A stretch of DNA of 64,000 nt from Hippophae tibetana (GCA_037013495.1 CM072808.1:45060068-45124067), one strand, 5' to 3'; numbered from the stretch's first letter, positions 39,568 through 53,091 are shown. The notes: generated from the letters alone by a model not told the origin. Translations and numbers: made by a program.

Positions 39568-41689
39568 ATCTCATCAATAATGATGGTAATAATTATCAAA
39601 ATACAATAAAAATTGTGAGAGTGGAATAAGTAAAACAAGAAGGAACAGTGACTATATTTGGGGTTGGATTTTGGCGGTGATGCTGTGAAGAAATGGAACG
39701 TGGGAACATTGTTCTGAGAGGTGGTAGACAGGTGATCATTAATTAAGTGGTTGAGAGAGTTTGTCGCATACGATGTCGTTGCGAAAAATGTGACCGTTGG
39801 CTTTTTCTTCCTTGTTTTGTTTTTCGATTAAATTTAATTATATTATATTATATAATATTATTTATTTTTAATCCTATATAAATTATAATTTATATTTTTT
39901 TCATATAACATAAAATTATATATATATATATATATATAGACGTGTGTTATGATAAAAAGTTTAAACTATAATATATATTTTAAATAATTAATTAATATAA
40001 AAGAATTTTATTGTTAAAAATAATTAATATACACAGAGGTCAATGTAGCTATAAATATTAAATACAGTGATGGAAGTTTTTGAAACATGATTTAATATTT
40101 AATATTCACATTAAAATAAATTCATTCACTTGATAATGTGCAAATGGTGCTTTATCTTTTAATATGAATCTCACTAATAGAGGAATACAAATTAATTCTT
40201 TGTGGTCTTTATGTCACGAGGAAAATAAGGATACAAAACACTCACGGATTGGATGAAGATGGAACTATATATATATATGAAGAATTGATTCCTTTGGGTG
40301 TATTTAACATGAGGAAAATCTTTGAAAGAAATTTATTATTTTATGGTGGAAAATTTAAAAATCGCAAAATGAGAAGCTGTTTTAGAACAAAATCATATCA
40401 GTTGAAAGAAGTTATTCTACTCATTAATATTCAATTATGAGAGTTGCAATATGCTTAAATGTTTTTAGCATCACTATTTTATATATATATATATATATAT
40501 ATATCAAATAATGTATTATCGATTAATGAGATTCAGTGTGGTTGGTGTCTGATGCAAAACGTGTGACACTCTGGTGGGACAAGCTAAGAAAGATAATTAC
40601 CGTAAAAGTGACGTGATTAAAACGGGACTACATAATAAAGGATATGTTAATTAATTTGCTCTATACGAGGAGGAATCTGTAGTAAAAATTTAATTTTAAC
40701 ACCAATAAAAAAATTACCCAGTGGAGAAAAGGGTGGTGGTAGACTGGTAGGGATCACCTACTAATTACCCACTCTCTATTTTCTTACATAAATTTATAAT
40801 TAAATTTAATGATTTATTAAAAAATATTATTTCTATCGGTATTTTAATTTTAAAAATATAATATAAGTTTTATATTTAATTACATGATAAACATATATAA
40901 TTAAAATTTTATGTTAATTTTAACTATATTGTATTTTTTTTGTTAGTAGAAATTCTGATACTCTTAAAACTACGCTAAAAAATACCCACCCTACTCCTAC
41001 AATTATCTAAAAGGGAAAAACCGTTGGGTCCCACTAGACCCCGCTAAATCATTAGAATTCGAGCTAACTGTGATTCTTGTTGTGTTTTGTATCTGGTCAC
41101 GAAAATTTATATAACTTACGTATCAATATTATTAAAATATATTTATTCAATCTTTTAATTTTATGTTTGAGTTAAGTTAATTTAATATTTTTTAAAAATA
41201 ATATTTTGTAGTATGAAATTAGATTTTTCTTTTTAAAATTTTAAAAAATATATTTCTCAAAGGCTTACTTGTAGTTAAAGAAGAGTGAGCTTTAATTCTT
41301 CGTCATTTTTCTAATAATGATTTTTTTTAGGAAAACCTTGGATTTCTTAAATACATAAAACTCTCAAAAAAAAAATTGATAGATTTAATATGTCTCTTAA
41401 CGAATCTTGGACTCGATAATATTAAATCAAAGAATTTATTTAAAAATATAGTTTTTAATATTAACTTAAATCTAATTAATTTACGGATAATATGATGAAA
41501 AAGATATATTTATTTGATAAAATAGTAAGGTAGAAATAGGATAGATGATCAGGAAGATATAATTTTTTTATAATTAAAAAAATCAATTTAATTATTATAA
41601 AGATGTTATTTTAAAATAATTTAATTAATTTATATAAACATGTAATTAGATGATTAGATGGACCCAAATTTGTTGTTATTCTTGTCATG

Positions 41690-41744
41690 GAAGCGCGTTT
41701 GTTTTGGGTACAAAATGTCACGGGTTCAAATCCTGTCGTCCCTA
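41690..41744 (+). pseudogene. trnP-UGG: plastid-type trnP-UGG remnant
   Basis: GCGCGTTTGTTTTGGGTACA followed by AAATGTCACGGGTTCAAATC and CTGTCGTCCCTA matches the anticodon and T-arm parts of chloroplast tRNA-Pro(UGG). The 5' acceptor and D-arm are replaced by unrelated sequence, so it is not functional. Confidence 0.85.
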
Positions 41745-41927
41745 CCTATTACTTATCTTATGAGCATTAACGTGGGATCAATTTCAATTAATTCAAATTG
41801 GATATGCATAATCAATCTTTTATTTAATTTGATTCTATTTTTTATGAGAGTATATACTATAGATACAAGATGTATTAGTTTAAAAATCTTTTTTTATTAT
41901 AAAAAAAGATTATGATATTTTAATAAG

Positions 41928-42001
41928 GCGTTCTTAGTTCAGCTCGGTATAACGCGGGTCTCCAAAACCCGTTGTCGTAGGTTCAAGTCCTACATAACGT
42001 G
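41928..42001 (+). pseudogene. trnW-CCA: plastid-type trnW-CCA copy
   Basis: GCGTTCTTAGTTCAGCTCGG and GGGTCTCCAAAACCCG, then TCGTAGGTTCAAGTCCTAC, match chloroplast tRNA-Trp(CCA) along its whole length. Substitutions break acceptor pairing (GCGTTCT against ATAACGT), so it is probably inactive. It lies about 180 bp after the trnP remnant in the same order and strand as the plastid trnP-trnW pair. Confidence 0.88.
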
Positions 42002-44242
42002 ATTCCTTTCTTATTATTTGTTAAGTCGAAAATTACACTGAAATAATTGAAAAGCAATCGATTATGAGTAATGTTTTATAAAAATAATTTTTTAGGATCA
42101 TATAAATTTATGTTTATTTGAAAAATTATAAAATTAATATTTATAAAATGTATAAAAATAAAAATATAAACATATTTAATATTAAAAAAATTAAATTATT
42201 ATAATTTAATTAAAACGGTACTCATTTAGATAACTTTAAAAATTAAATAATATTTTTCCTTTATCTGATTACATTTTTTTCGTGTAACATAAAATTAATT
42301 ATATATATATATATATATACCTGTGTTAAAAATATAATAGAAAAGTTAAAAATACAATATATATATATATATATTAAATAATTAAAAATCAAATTATATA
42401 ATTAATTAATTAATGTAAAATAACTTTATTGTTTAAATAATTAAGATATAGTTTTATTTTATTCTGTTTCCTTTTATAGTTTTTTTTACCTTTACTGATA
42501 ATTATTAAAAGCTATGTCATAGCTTGTTTTAATTTTTATCAAGATTTTATTAAAATTTTTCTCTTTTTATTAATTTTCTTTTTGTATTTGGAATATTTTA
42601 GGTAAAATTAATTACTAATCTAAATTTAGTTATATTACATAATAATTATAGATTACAAAATACGACAAAAAAATTAAAATCCTTGGTATTTCTTTTTTGT
42701 TTCAAAAGTAATTATTGTATAAAACATCTATTAGTTTATTTTATTATTAACTTTGCATGGAAGAAACTAAATTTTATAGAATCTGTTTTTCATACAAGAT
42801 CAATTTTATGCCTAATACCCATAATTTTCGGGATTCTTAGGATCTATTTGGCTAGTTAAGTCAAAAGTTATTTTTAAAAATTGTTTATCTATTATGTTTT
42901 AGTTATAGATGTTTTAAAATTATTGAAAATAACTCTTAGTTGTTTTCTAAATTTTAAGCTATAAAAACAATTTTGTTTTATAATAAAAAAACCATCGATC
43001 AATCAAATATTTGTTGTTATTTAAATTTTAAATCTTAAAAATAATTTATAAAAATATGTTCAAACACTATCGTTTATTTTTGAGAATAATGTTTTATTTT
43101 ATAACCATAAAACTATTTTTGAGTTGATTGGTCAAATAGCTCATTAATTTTTTTTATCTAAAGATTTTGTATGTTTTGACGAGAGTATTTTTATTTTAAA
43201 AATTTAGATTTATTTGTATAATATAATGTTTTTATAAATAAAATTTTATTTTTAATATCTTTAAGTTTTATACATATATACATTTTATCTAAACAAGTTA
43301 TTGTAAAAATAAATAAAAATACACATATAAATCAAAATATTTTATTAAAATAAAAATTGTGTAGTTATTGTGAAAATAATGGAAAATAACACGGATAACC
43401 CAACATTTAAAGTTGAGTAAATAATAGATTTGATCTATAAATTTTATAATAGAATAAATTTGAATTTAAAATTATATAATCTGTTAGAATTCGAATTTAT
43501 AGATTTTATAATTTGTTGTATCTAATTTAAATCGAATTACTATTAAATTATATATAAATAAATATTTTATTTTATTTTTAAATATTATATATATTATCTA
43601 AAGAGAGGTATTTCTAAAAATAAACAAAAAAAGCATATAAATGAAAAATATTTTCTTAAAATAAAAATGAGGTAGTTAAACTTTTTAAAAAAAATAAGTG
43701 ATTGATAAAATAATAAATGATAAATAAAAAACAAAAAATTGAAAGAAAAATCATTTTTTAATAATTAATTTTTATGTCTTTAATTTTACATATATTGAAG
43801 ATTATTATTTTTATTAAAACCATGATATATTTATATTTATGTATTATTATTTTTATTATTTGACAAAAATTTGGAGCTTTAAGATATAAAAAATAGTAGT
43901 AATATTTTACTAATATTAAATTTTACAAAAACTTATTAATTTTTAAGTAAAATATTACAAATTCATTAAATATTTAAAAATGTACTATAAGTCAAAAAAA
44001 ATTTAAAAATAAAAAATAAAATACATAAATATATAATAATTGATTTAAAAATATATAATAATTAAAAAATACAGTTTTATTTTTAACTTTTTTTTTGTAA
44101 TTTTAAATTTTTGCTACATTTTTTTCAATAATTAGTGGATATATAATGTAAATTTTTGTATACTTTTACAAATTATACAAATTTGGCGCTTCTCTCCCGC
44201 TTCTGCAAGTTCTTCAAACACTAAAATCGGAAAAGGGGCGAC

Positions 44243-47200
44243 ATGGCAAACATAGAAGATGGCAACAACAGTGCTCGGCCATGGCAGTCTTACCACACAG
44301 TTTACACCAACGCTAAAGCTGGTATTACTTTCATCTCAGTCATTCGTACAAAAATGCCTAAGAATTTTTTGAAAATAAAAATCTAGGGTTAATGTGTTCA
44401 ATTAATCAAGGTCCAGAACCATTGTTAATAGTTTCTTTAATTTCAAATTGCGGATGTTGATGGTTGATCGTAGTCCTTTTATTAATTTTGCTTCAGGTAT
44501 GGATGGAGTTGACAAAGAGAAAGTGCAAAGGGTTGTGTATGAAATGAGCAAAGGTTCCAAGTATTTCGAGAACGAGGAACGTAAAGAGGCTTTTATAAGG
44601 CAAAAGATAGATAATATGCGTGTTCGATCTGCAAAGCTCAGTGCGGCTGATATATCTCACTATCAGACGGTAAACCATTTTATTGAAGTTTGTTTAATAA
44701 GTTGTAAATCATACTGCTGCCATTTGATTATGGTATAGCTAGAATTATGCTGCAAATTTTGTAATTATCCATCACAGATTTAAATAAAGATGATATGTTA
44801 ACGAGTGTCCCGATACAATCTATTAATTTTCAAAAACTATCTCATTTTGTCCTATTTAATTTTTAATTAGATGATATGATAACGACAATATACTAATTGA
44901 GATATTATTTTTTTTAATGGGTCTAAATGAGACAAATAAAAATATAAAAATAATAGAAAATATAATAATATAATGTAAGTTTAATAAGAAAAATGATATA
45001 TGTGTTTAAAGTTAGTCCATTAGGGATAAAATCTAAATGAGATGATATTTAAATGAAATGAGATAATATTTCACCGTGAGTCCATTAGAGATACTAAATA
45101 AGATTAGATGAGATGAGACAATCCACTTTACATCTTTAATCATACGAAACAATTTCGATTTTGACTTCTTTTTTTTATCCGTATATGCCTGAATATGTAC
45201 TTAGGATGTTATTAGTTTTTTTAGTTAAAGCATTAAGCTACTTGGGATGTTATTCATTTTAGAAGAAGAGTAATAAAATCCCACAATAGGAACAGATTGA
45301 TGTGGAAGCTGTTTCTTCTTTCTGTGCATTATCTTTGCTAGGCATTTTATGGGTTTTCAATATTGTATTCTTTCATTTGTTCCCAATAGTTAAGCCATTC
45401 CAGGTTGCAGATAAAAGAGTTTTAGAGCTAGAAGCTATGCGTGATCTGTCAAAGATTTGGGTACATGTAGATATGGATGCTTTCTATGCAGCTGCTGAAA
45501 CTTTAAGCAACCCTTCATTGAAGGGCAAGCCCATGGCCGTTGGAAGTATGTTCATGATCTCCACTGCCAATTATGAGGTTTGAACCATTCACTGTCTCTC
45601 TCAATTGTAAGGAGCTGGGACCAAACTTTTGGCTGGTTCACTATACCTGTAATTGATATGAAAAATGTGTCTCAAGAAATAATTACGTCATCTTGTAGGC
45701 TCGTAAATTTGGTGTTCGTGCTGCAATGCCTGGTTTTATTGCTCGAAAATTATGTCCGGAGTTGCTTTTTGTTCCCCCAGATTTCACGAAGTACACCTAT
45801 TACAGTGATTTAACTAGAAAAGGTTGGTCGTATGATTTTGAAGCTGAGTTGAAACTTGAAAGGTCTGCTTACCATTTAATCGTTTTTGGTTTTTTCAGTT
45901 TTCCAAAATTGTGATCCTAACTTCATTGCTACTAGTTTGGATGAAGCCTACCTGAATGTAACAAATGTCTGCAAAGAGAGGGGCATTACTGGTGAAGAAG
46001 TAAGCAAATATGAATCTGATTTAAGTGTTTGGCAGTGAACTTTTTAAGGGTTGGGGTCTTTTGAGGCTTTTTTTATTTTATTTTTCATGTGATGGATTTT
46101 CTTTTGAAGGTTGCTAAAGAAATCAGATCCAGTGTGTATGAAGAGACTGGTCTTACATGCAGTGCTGGAGTGGCACCAAACCGGCTACTTGCCAAGGTCT
46201 TACAAGTTATGCTTGAGATATAATCGCAATATATATACTCTGACAGATATGGCATTAGATATTATAGAAGTAATGCATTTCTCCAATAAAATTATCCGGT
46301 CAACAAAATCTAGATTTTGCATTACTTGCAATACAAAAAGAGGGTAATTAGTATGACAATCTTGTTAAAGAGTTCATGATTTTTATTATGATTGTAATTA
46401 ATAAATTATTGAAGAGATATTTTTGGAATGAATACTGGAGCCTGCTCGCATGATAAAAAAGACAAATTACTGAACTTTATGAAAATAAGAATTTGCTCCA
46501 GGCAGAAAAAATTAAGCTTTGCCTCCAGGCAGAAAAAATTAAGTTTTGCAAATGAGGTTTCAGAAGTCAAATCTAAAATCCAAAGTGGAAAGCCTACAAG
46601 TGAATAGGAATTTTGATAATGAAGACAGTCTACAAATGAAGAGGCTAGGTCCCAGGTTTTATGAAATTGTACTAGCGACAAGTTAAGCACGATCCAGTTC
46701 TAAACATGACCAGCGAGAGGGTTTTTATCTTGCTCATGTTTTGAGTAATCTGTGGAATGAAGGCGTTAAAACTTAGATGGAAGGTTGTATGAGCACAATT
46801 TTCTAGTGTTTTCATTTTTGTATCTGCTTGTTAGAAGATCAAACCCATAGCCCGAAGTTAATATACATGTATAAAACGTATTCCTGTGTCTTCTCTAGTT
46901 TTTTTATTTTAAACTGTACTTATGCAGATAGCTCATGTTTAACTATTTTTTTTGTGTTTCTGTTGCGAAAATCTCTAAATAAATGTATCTATTCTATTGT
47001 GTGCATAGCACACAAGATTGTGAATTCAGAATATATATTTTGTTTCTCAGGTTTGCTCAGATATAAACAAGCCGAATGGCCAGTTTGTTTTGCCAAATGA
47101 CCGAATGGCTGTGATAACATTTATATACTCACTTCCTATTCGAAAGGTATGCATTTTCCATAATACTAATTTGTTTTGTGAAACTTTGCACTATCTCTCA

Positions 47201-50200
47201 TAGAAGTATGATTCCCTGATAACGTCTTTTTTTGTTTTCTTTTTTTCTCAACCTGTCACTGCAGATAGGAGGCATTGGTAAAGTCACTGAGCATATTTTA
47301 AGGGATGCCCTTGGAATGACTACATGTGAGGATATGCTGCAAAAAGGCAGTCTTATATGCGCACTGTTTTCTCATTCTACAGCAGGTTAGCACCATTGTT
47401 TACTTGAAAAGCGCTCTTATGAATCATCTTTTGATTCTCTTAACTCTTACCAATGGAGCCTTCTTTATGCCAATTGATTGGAGCTTTTTGCTGTTTGTCT
47501 TTACAATCTACTTCTGCAGTCCTTTGATCATTTTCTTTCCTTTTGTTTACTTCCCATTCCTAAGGCCTCGAATACTTGTTCCATTATCGTATTAGTGGTT
47601 GGTCACTTTTCCAATATGTTGCAGATTTTTTTCTCTCTGTGGGACTCGGGCTTGGGGGGACAGATACACCTGAAGTCAAGTCACGAAAAAGTATAAGCAA
47701 TGAGAGAACATTTTCTGCCATGGCGGATGAATTGTTTCTTTTTCATAAATTAGGTAACTATTGCTTTTTTGAGGTTCTTTTGTCATTTTCATCAATAGTT
47801 TGACATAATGGTTGCTCTTCTGTCTTTTAAATGAAGTTTTCTAACTGCTACTTTAGTAATTTCATAACTAGGTGGTTTTATCATAGATGGATCATCATAT
47901 TACATACCTATTTGAATGAATTTATTTGTTTCAGCCAAATAATTTGAGTAAAATGTACTTGATAGACTTATAAGAGAGCAAGGAATTCATTATTGAACTG
48001 TAGCTGTAATTACGTGAAACCACCACTTGTTGGTATAGAATGCTAAGCTATTACTTCAAAGGTTAAGAGTCAAGTTCAAGCCACCCAGCTTTTGGCTACC
48101 GTCTGCAAATAGTGTCTTCATGGTTTGCAACAAATGCTAACTTTTTTTGATGTATTCTTAATGTATCAAGTTTGAATTAAAGAAATCATCTAGTTGTTCT
48201 TAATTTCATGATGTTTCAAAATTTTGTCCGGAATAACATGTCTGAATCCTCTTGGAGGGTAAGTGTAATTATCTTGTAGTTCATTGGCAGAGGAAATTGC
48301 AGAGTCACTATCTGCTGATATGCAAAAAGAGGGTCTATGTGGGAGAACCTTGACTGTTAAACTAAAAACTGCAAGTTTTGAGGTATCACTGATGATTTAT
48401 CTTCAGATTTCTTAATGTGATTGTATCATTATAATTAACTACTTTTGTTCGAAGATATAATTATCTTTTAGACTCTTGTTATCATTTATCTATTTTTCCA
48501 GTTTCTTCTTCTGCCTACTTTTACCTTGCTTCAAGATGTATTAGTGTCACTTTTGCAGTACAGTTTACTAACTATTGAGCTACAGATCAGAACCAGAGCC
48601 GTGACTTTGCAAAAGTATATTAGCACAAGTGAAGATATCCTCAAACATGCTTCAAAGTTGCTAAAGGCAGAACTTCCTGTTTCTTTGAGACTTATAGGTG
48701 AGGTGCATGATGCATGTATGCATAAATTCATTTCAAACCTGATTGAATATGTAAACGGTCATGGTATGCAATATTAGTACAACTCTTGAATTTAATGTTT
48801 ATGCCATAACTAAGCGTTAGTAGTGTCTTCTATCAGGCATTAGAATGTCTCACTTCAATGAAGACAGGAACGGTACTCCACCTGATCCTACCCAAAAAAT
48901 CCTTACCAACTTCTTTATATCTGGAGATGCTCCCAGCAAAGATATGGGTGATCAAACATCCTTGAGCTTGGACAACAGTGATAATTACTTCTCAAAACAT
49001 GAAGAAACCGATTTCTCCATTGGTAGCCATGAGAAATGTTGTTATAATTTGAAAGGCCCTTTGGTTGACAATCATTCATCAGAACTGGATGAGAATAATT
49101 GCATTTTCAGCAATAATGCTAGTCAGATGGAGAAACTTCGTCCCACCAGAAATACCACTGTCGTCAACAAGGTGGTTGCAGATCAAAGATGTTTGGTGAT
49201 TGATCATATTGACCAGATAGTTGTAGTTTAAATGTTTAAATTTCCATGTAGTTTAGAGGCTGTACTGATAATTGTTACATGATTTTGCTGTACTGCTTGG
49301 AAACCCATGAATGCTTTGCTATACTTGCAATATTGTTTCACCAAGCTAATAAGTTCCAATTCCTACACAGATTGAGAGCGACAATACGCAGGATGGGGTT
49401 CTGCAACTGTCTGGAGCAAACGATTTTCTCTCCGTGCCGTTTGAGGGAAGTTGCCTGGAGAAGGGGAAGAACAGAGCTATAGTCCCAAAGGGAGAAATAA
49501 TTTCTTCATGCACCCAGGAGGAGCTAGTTTTATGGGTGAATGGTTACAAGTGTTCAATATGTGGGGTGGAAATGCCAGAAAACTTTGTGGAGGAAAGACA
49601 AGATCACTATGACTTTCATCTTGCTGAGAAGCTTCAAAAGGAGGAATCTGGCAATAACTTGGGAACTTCTACAATGAGACATGGGTATTATATATTTCCT
49701 TTATGGTGCTACTAGTCCCAAACATAATCTTCTCCACGCAAGTATCTTTATTTTTAGACATGTTAATGAATTATATGCTGATAAAAAATAAAAGAAAAAA
49801 TTGAAAAGAATTTTTTTATTGGATACGACTGTGTTCCAGCCTATAGATATAGCCTTTTCCTAACATTTTATATCTAGTCATAAGTTTGTAGCGATCAGCT
49901 CTGGAACCCTATATTCAATCATATAATTTTGATTAAATTTTCTTCATATCACCCGAACCTTTTTTCTTTGAGTTCCAGCCTATTTTGAGTCATAAGTACA
50001 TATTACTACTGATACGAGATTAAGTCAGTACTCATTATAGTTTAACATAGAATGCTGGTTTGGGAGATTGTACTTTGATTTCATTCTTTATGTTTACATT
50101 TGTAGCCCTAGTCAAATTTTTGCAATTTATTGTAGTAATAAACTGTACTGGAACCCCCTTTTTCAGACTTGTCCAAAATCAGAAGAATCGTACAGCATCG

Positions 50201-50296
50201 TCCCAAAGCAAACGCAAGAAGCTCAAGTCCTCTCCAAAAGAAGGCAAATACATACCCATCGATCTATTTTTTGTTAAGAGCGGTCAGAACTTTTAG
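44243..50296 (+). CDS. POLK: DNA polymerase kappa (Y-family translesion polymerase)
   Basis: Fourteen exons: 44243-44321, 44497-44669, 45404-45577, 45699-45822, 45899-45999, 46110-46196, 47051-47146, 47265-47385, 47625-47753, 48291-48382, 48586-48697, 48837-49222, 49371-49684 and 50167-50296. Phases agree and give 705 aa. The donor at 49222 is the least certain. The N-terminal extension typical of kappa is present ([28 protein letters not shown]). Catalytic motifs are intact: [11 protein letters not shown] (Asp107) and SLDEAYLN (Asp198, Glu199). The fingers/thumb signals [30 protein letters not shown] and IGGIGKVTE follow. A ubiquitin-binding zinc finger lies near residues 619-641 (C-x2-C...H-x3-H), and a basic tail ([13 protein letters not shown]) suits nuclear import. 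It bypasses minor-groove lesions and extends mispaired primers in the nucleus. Confidence 0.95.
46496..46549. repeat. 2 x 27-bp tandem repeat in Pol kappa intron 6
   Basis: The unit CTCCAGGCAGAAAAAATTAA plus G(C/T)TTTGC occurs twice in direct succession with one difference. It lies in the 854-bp intron and has no coding role. Confidence 0.9.
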
Positions 50297-51523
50297 AATT
50301 ATATATTTATACTTGTGTATATGATTATTTATGTCAGCCAATTTGGTTAATCAGCTCAAAATTGTCATTTAAAAAAAATGTAAATTATGTAGTATTAAAG
50401 GTTGCAAGCGTCTCTATGTGATAGTGTACGTATAAAGTATTGTGTCAATAAAAATCCTGAATATGTATTCCTTTCCTTATCAATGGGCATATAGTTTGAA
50501 GATGCAAATTATGATTTGAAGCTACCTTATTAAGCAATTTAGATAAGACATCCTGAGCTTGATAATTATGGAGTCGTGTTCCTCAGTTATTACCATTACT
50601 ATTTGGATAAATATATATTTTTACCCCTAAATTTTGGTAATAGTTATAAAGTATTACTGAATTTTATATTGTTATAGAATTACTTCTAAACTTACTGTTA
50701 AATTTTTTGAAAAAATAACCGAATTATTTTTTCAAAAAAATAATGGAAGTATTTTGATGGTAATGGTATTTATATGCTTTGTTTTGTTAGCTTTTGAAAA
50801 AAATTAACTTAATAATACTTATGTAACCAAGTTTGGTAATAATTTAAAGTTTAGAAGTATTTTTCTAACAAGTAAAAATATTTATTTACTGTTATGATTT
50901 TCTTTTTTCAGTATTTTTCAGTTTGAGGTTTCATGGGAAAGGGTGTGGGAAGCATATAATGATTTCTTTTGCATTCGATTAATAACTATAATTTATGAAA
51001 CAATAGTAGTTTTTTTATTGTTTAAGAACGTTTTTATATTTTAATATTTATTTAAAAAAAATATTTTAATACATTATTTAAAATATTGACATTAATTTTT
51101 ATTTTTTAATTATTTAAGTGTTTAAGTAAAATAAAAATATAAAAATAAGAATAAATAAAATTAAATCTAATTATTTAAAATATTTTTTTATGTAATTATA
51201 TTTATATATAAAAAATAATATTAATATATTTTTAATTTTAATTAACTATAATTTTAATATTTTAATAATCTCGATTACGTTATTTTAAAATAAATTAGTC
51301 GGATTTTTACAAATAATTTATGAAGTTAAAATACACATCATTAGAGTCAGATAGCTAGTAGTAGGGTCTTGTTGGTGGTGATTTATCTGCCACGTCTTTT
51401 CATCCCTCGACAATGAATCTATCTCTTTAGTTTCTAAATCTGCGATCTTCCAATAACCAATTTTAGGAAGTTGAAGAATTATTAAATCCCACTAGTTGAA
51501 GAAGAAGAAAAAACATAACGGGA
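50297..51523. other. intergenic, no gene seen
   Basis: Pol kappa 3' UTR, then AT-rich DNA. The last 200 bp is the leader and promoter of the GNAT-like gene. I see no RNA gene or clear repeat. Confidence 0.6.
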
Positions 51524-53091
51524 ATGGTATTCATGATTCGAAGCTTTAGACCTTCCACAGAGTATCTGATAATTCCAGCTTCAACCCATTCAATTATCAT
51601 ACCAAAACGCCAAAAATTATTACTCTACCCATCAAATTCTAGCAAAATTACTATAAAACCATTGGTGAGCTCCCACCAAGAAACCACCATCTCAACTGAG
51701 AATAAAAGAGAGAGCTTTGAAGCCACTGTACCCTCCATGTCTGATATCTTGGAATCTTCGAGAGCTCAGAAACTTGACATTCAGCTCCAAAAACTAGGAC
51801 CCTTTTTCAGAATCACAGCCATAAGTTTACAAACCCAAAAAGAGCTTGGAAGAGCTGAAGGTCTTATTAGGGTCTGGTTTGGTGGGAAAATTCTTCACTT
51901 GGACTCCATTAGATTGCAAAGAGAGACTCTTGGGATGGAGAAGTCAATTTTTGGCATTGGTTTGTTCATTGGAGCTGTTGCAATTCGATATGGGTATGAC
52001 TGTGGTTGTAAAAGTGCTCAACTTTTGGCAATTAATGACTCTGATCTTTACCATCACAAGGTACTCATTTGTTTTTTGTTCAATTCAGGAGCTACTTATT
52101 GCTTCTTTTTTGTCTTTGATTTCTCTTAATATTTGCTTCTGTGATGTCTGTCCTTGTTTAATTTCTGAGCGAAGAAGCATTTTTACAATATATCTCAAAA
52201 GCACAAGCAAAAATACCCTTATTTATGTTTTGGAAGCTGCATTGAACCAAAATAGATGGCTTTGGTTTTATTAAATATTCAATTTGGATTTAATTTAGAA
52301 TGAGTTCTTGAATGAAGTAAGTTGGACTTGGATTTGATAAAAGGTCTAAAGCAGTTGGTTAATTCCGCTGTATGGCCAATTCTTTCCACTTTCACAAACA
52401 TGGGACTCGTTTGTTCATTCTCAATATATGCTTAGTTGAACAATGGTTTGCTCGTTCCCTATAAATATAACTATAAGAGTTTGGAATTTTGAAGTTTAAT
52501 ACTTAGTTTTATCTTATTTTTGGAAAATAAGTTAATACAATCTCTCTTATTTTTTTATACAATAAATGTGCAAGTGTCAAGTGGGATCACGACTTGAAAG
52601 AAAAATAATAAAAAGAATTAAGTTACTACATTGTTTTAAACACGACTAATTAAGCGAAAACACCAGATATTTTGAGATAAACACGCAGAGTTTAGAGTTT
52701 TGATATTGATGTTCCACACCAATTTATGTTCACAACGAAAGAAACATGTGTCAGGTTATGATCGTCCACTGTGAACATAGATTGGTATGGAACATCAACG
52801 TCAGAATCCTGGGTCTCACATGAATATCTCGAAATCGGAAAACTTTGATTCAAACACATGTTTTTCTTTTTTTTTCTTGGTGAGAAGGTTTTTAATAATG
52901 TTGATTTATATATAATGCAGCTAGTGAGGTTTTATACAAGAATAGGTTTCAAGGTTGAGCATGAGGTAACCGGTTCTTCGTTTGGAGACTTTGGTCATAT
53001 GTTGGTCTGGGGAGGAGTTGGGACGCGAATGGTTGCCAATCTAGAACAACTTTTAGTTAAATGGTGCACCAGGTTTAAATCTCAAAAGTGA
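51524..53091 (+). CDS. GNAT-like (acyl-CoA N-acyltransferase fold) protein, probably plastid-targeted
   Basis: Two exons, 51524-52060 and 52921-53091, joined in phase 0, give 235 aa. A second in-frame Met three codons in (MIRSF) could be the true start. The first 45 residues are Ser/Arg/Lys-rich and poor in acids, fitting a transit peptide. Then come LGPFFRITAISLQTQKELGR, VWFGGKILHLDSI and GIGLFIGAVAIRYGYDCGCK, and in exon 2 LVRFYTRIGFKVEHEVTG, FGDFGHMLVWGGVGTRM and LLVKWCTRFK. The phrase H-x-L-V-R-F-Y-x-R-x-G-F is how many GNAT acetyltransferases end their acetyl-CoA fold. I recognise this as a conserved plant family without a set function. Its intron contains an inverted-repeat element. Confidence 0.8.
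52660..52840. mobile_element. MITE-like hairpin in the GNAT-like gene intron
   Basis: Inner arms at 52706-52734 and 52770-52798 pair over 29 bp with two mismatches (TTGATGTTCCACACCAATTT against TTGATGTTCCATACCAATCT). They extend outward as weaker pairing (TTTTGAGATA against TTTCGAGATA), for about 175 bp in all with a 35-nt loop. This is a non-coding foldback of MITE type. Confidence 0.7.

Larger units (their letters stand above)
39568..44242. other. intergenic: shared by APS kinase and Pol kappa upstream regions
   Basis: The APS kinase leader and promoter occupy the first few hundred bases. The rest is AT-rich, with (AT)n tracts at 39917-39938, 40482-40502, 42300-42320 and 42358-42374. Segments 39890-40030 and 42280-42430 resemble each other. 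A plastid-derived tRNA pair lies at 41690-42001. 42430-44160 is AT-rich with no recognisable content apart from a stretch at 43430-43600 similar to 6140-6260. Confidence 0.55.

Noticed and set aside
41658..41915. 85-codon open frame after the Pol kappa/APS kinase spacer
   Set aside because: It runs through the plastid-type trnP remnant, so it is not a protein gene.
44780..45130. Possible MITE in Pol kappa intron 2
   Set aside because: Phrases such as GAGATGATAT and TCCATTAG(A/G)GATA recur, but I could not find matching inverted ends.
51846..52274. 142-codon open frame overlapping the GNAT-like gene
   Set aside because: It is an out-of-frame shadow that runs into the intron; the other frame carries the conserved blocks.
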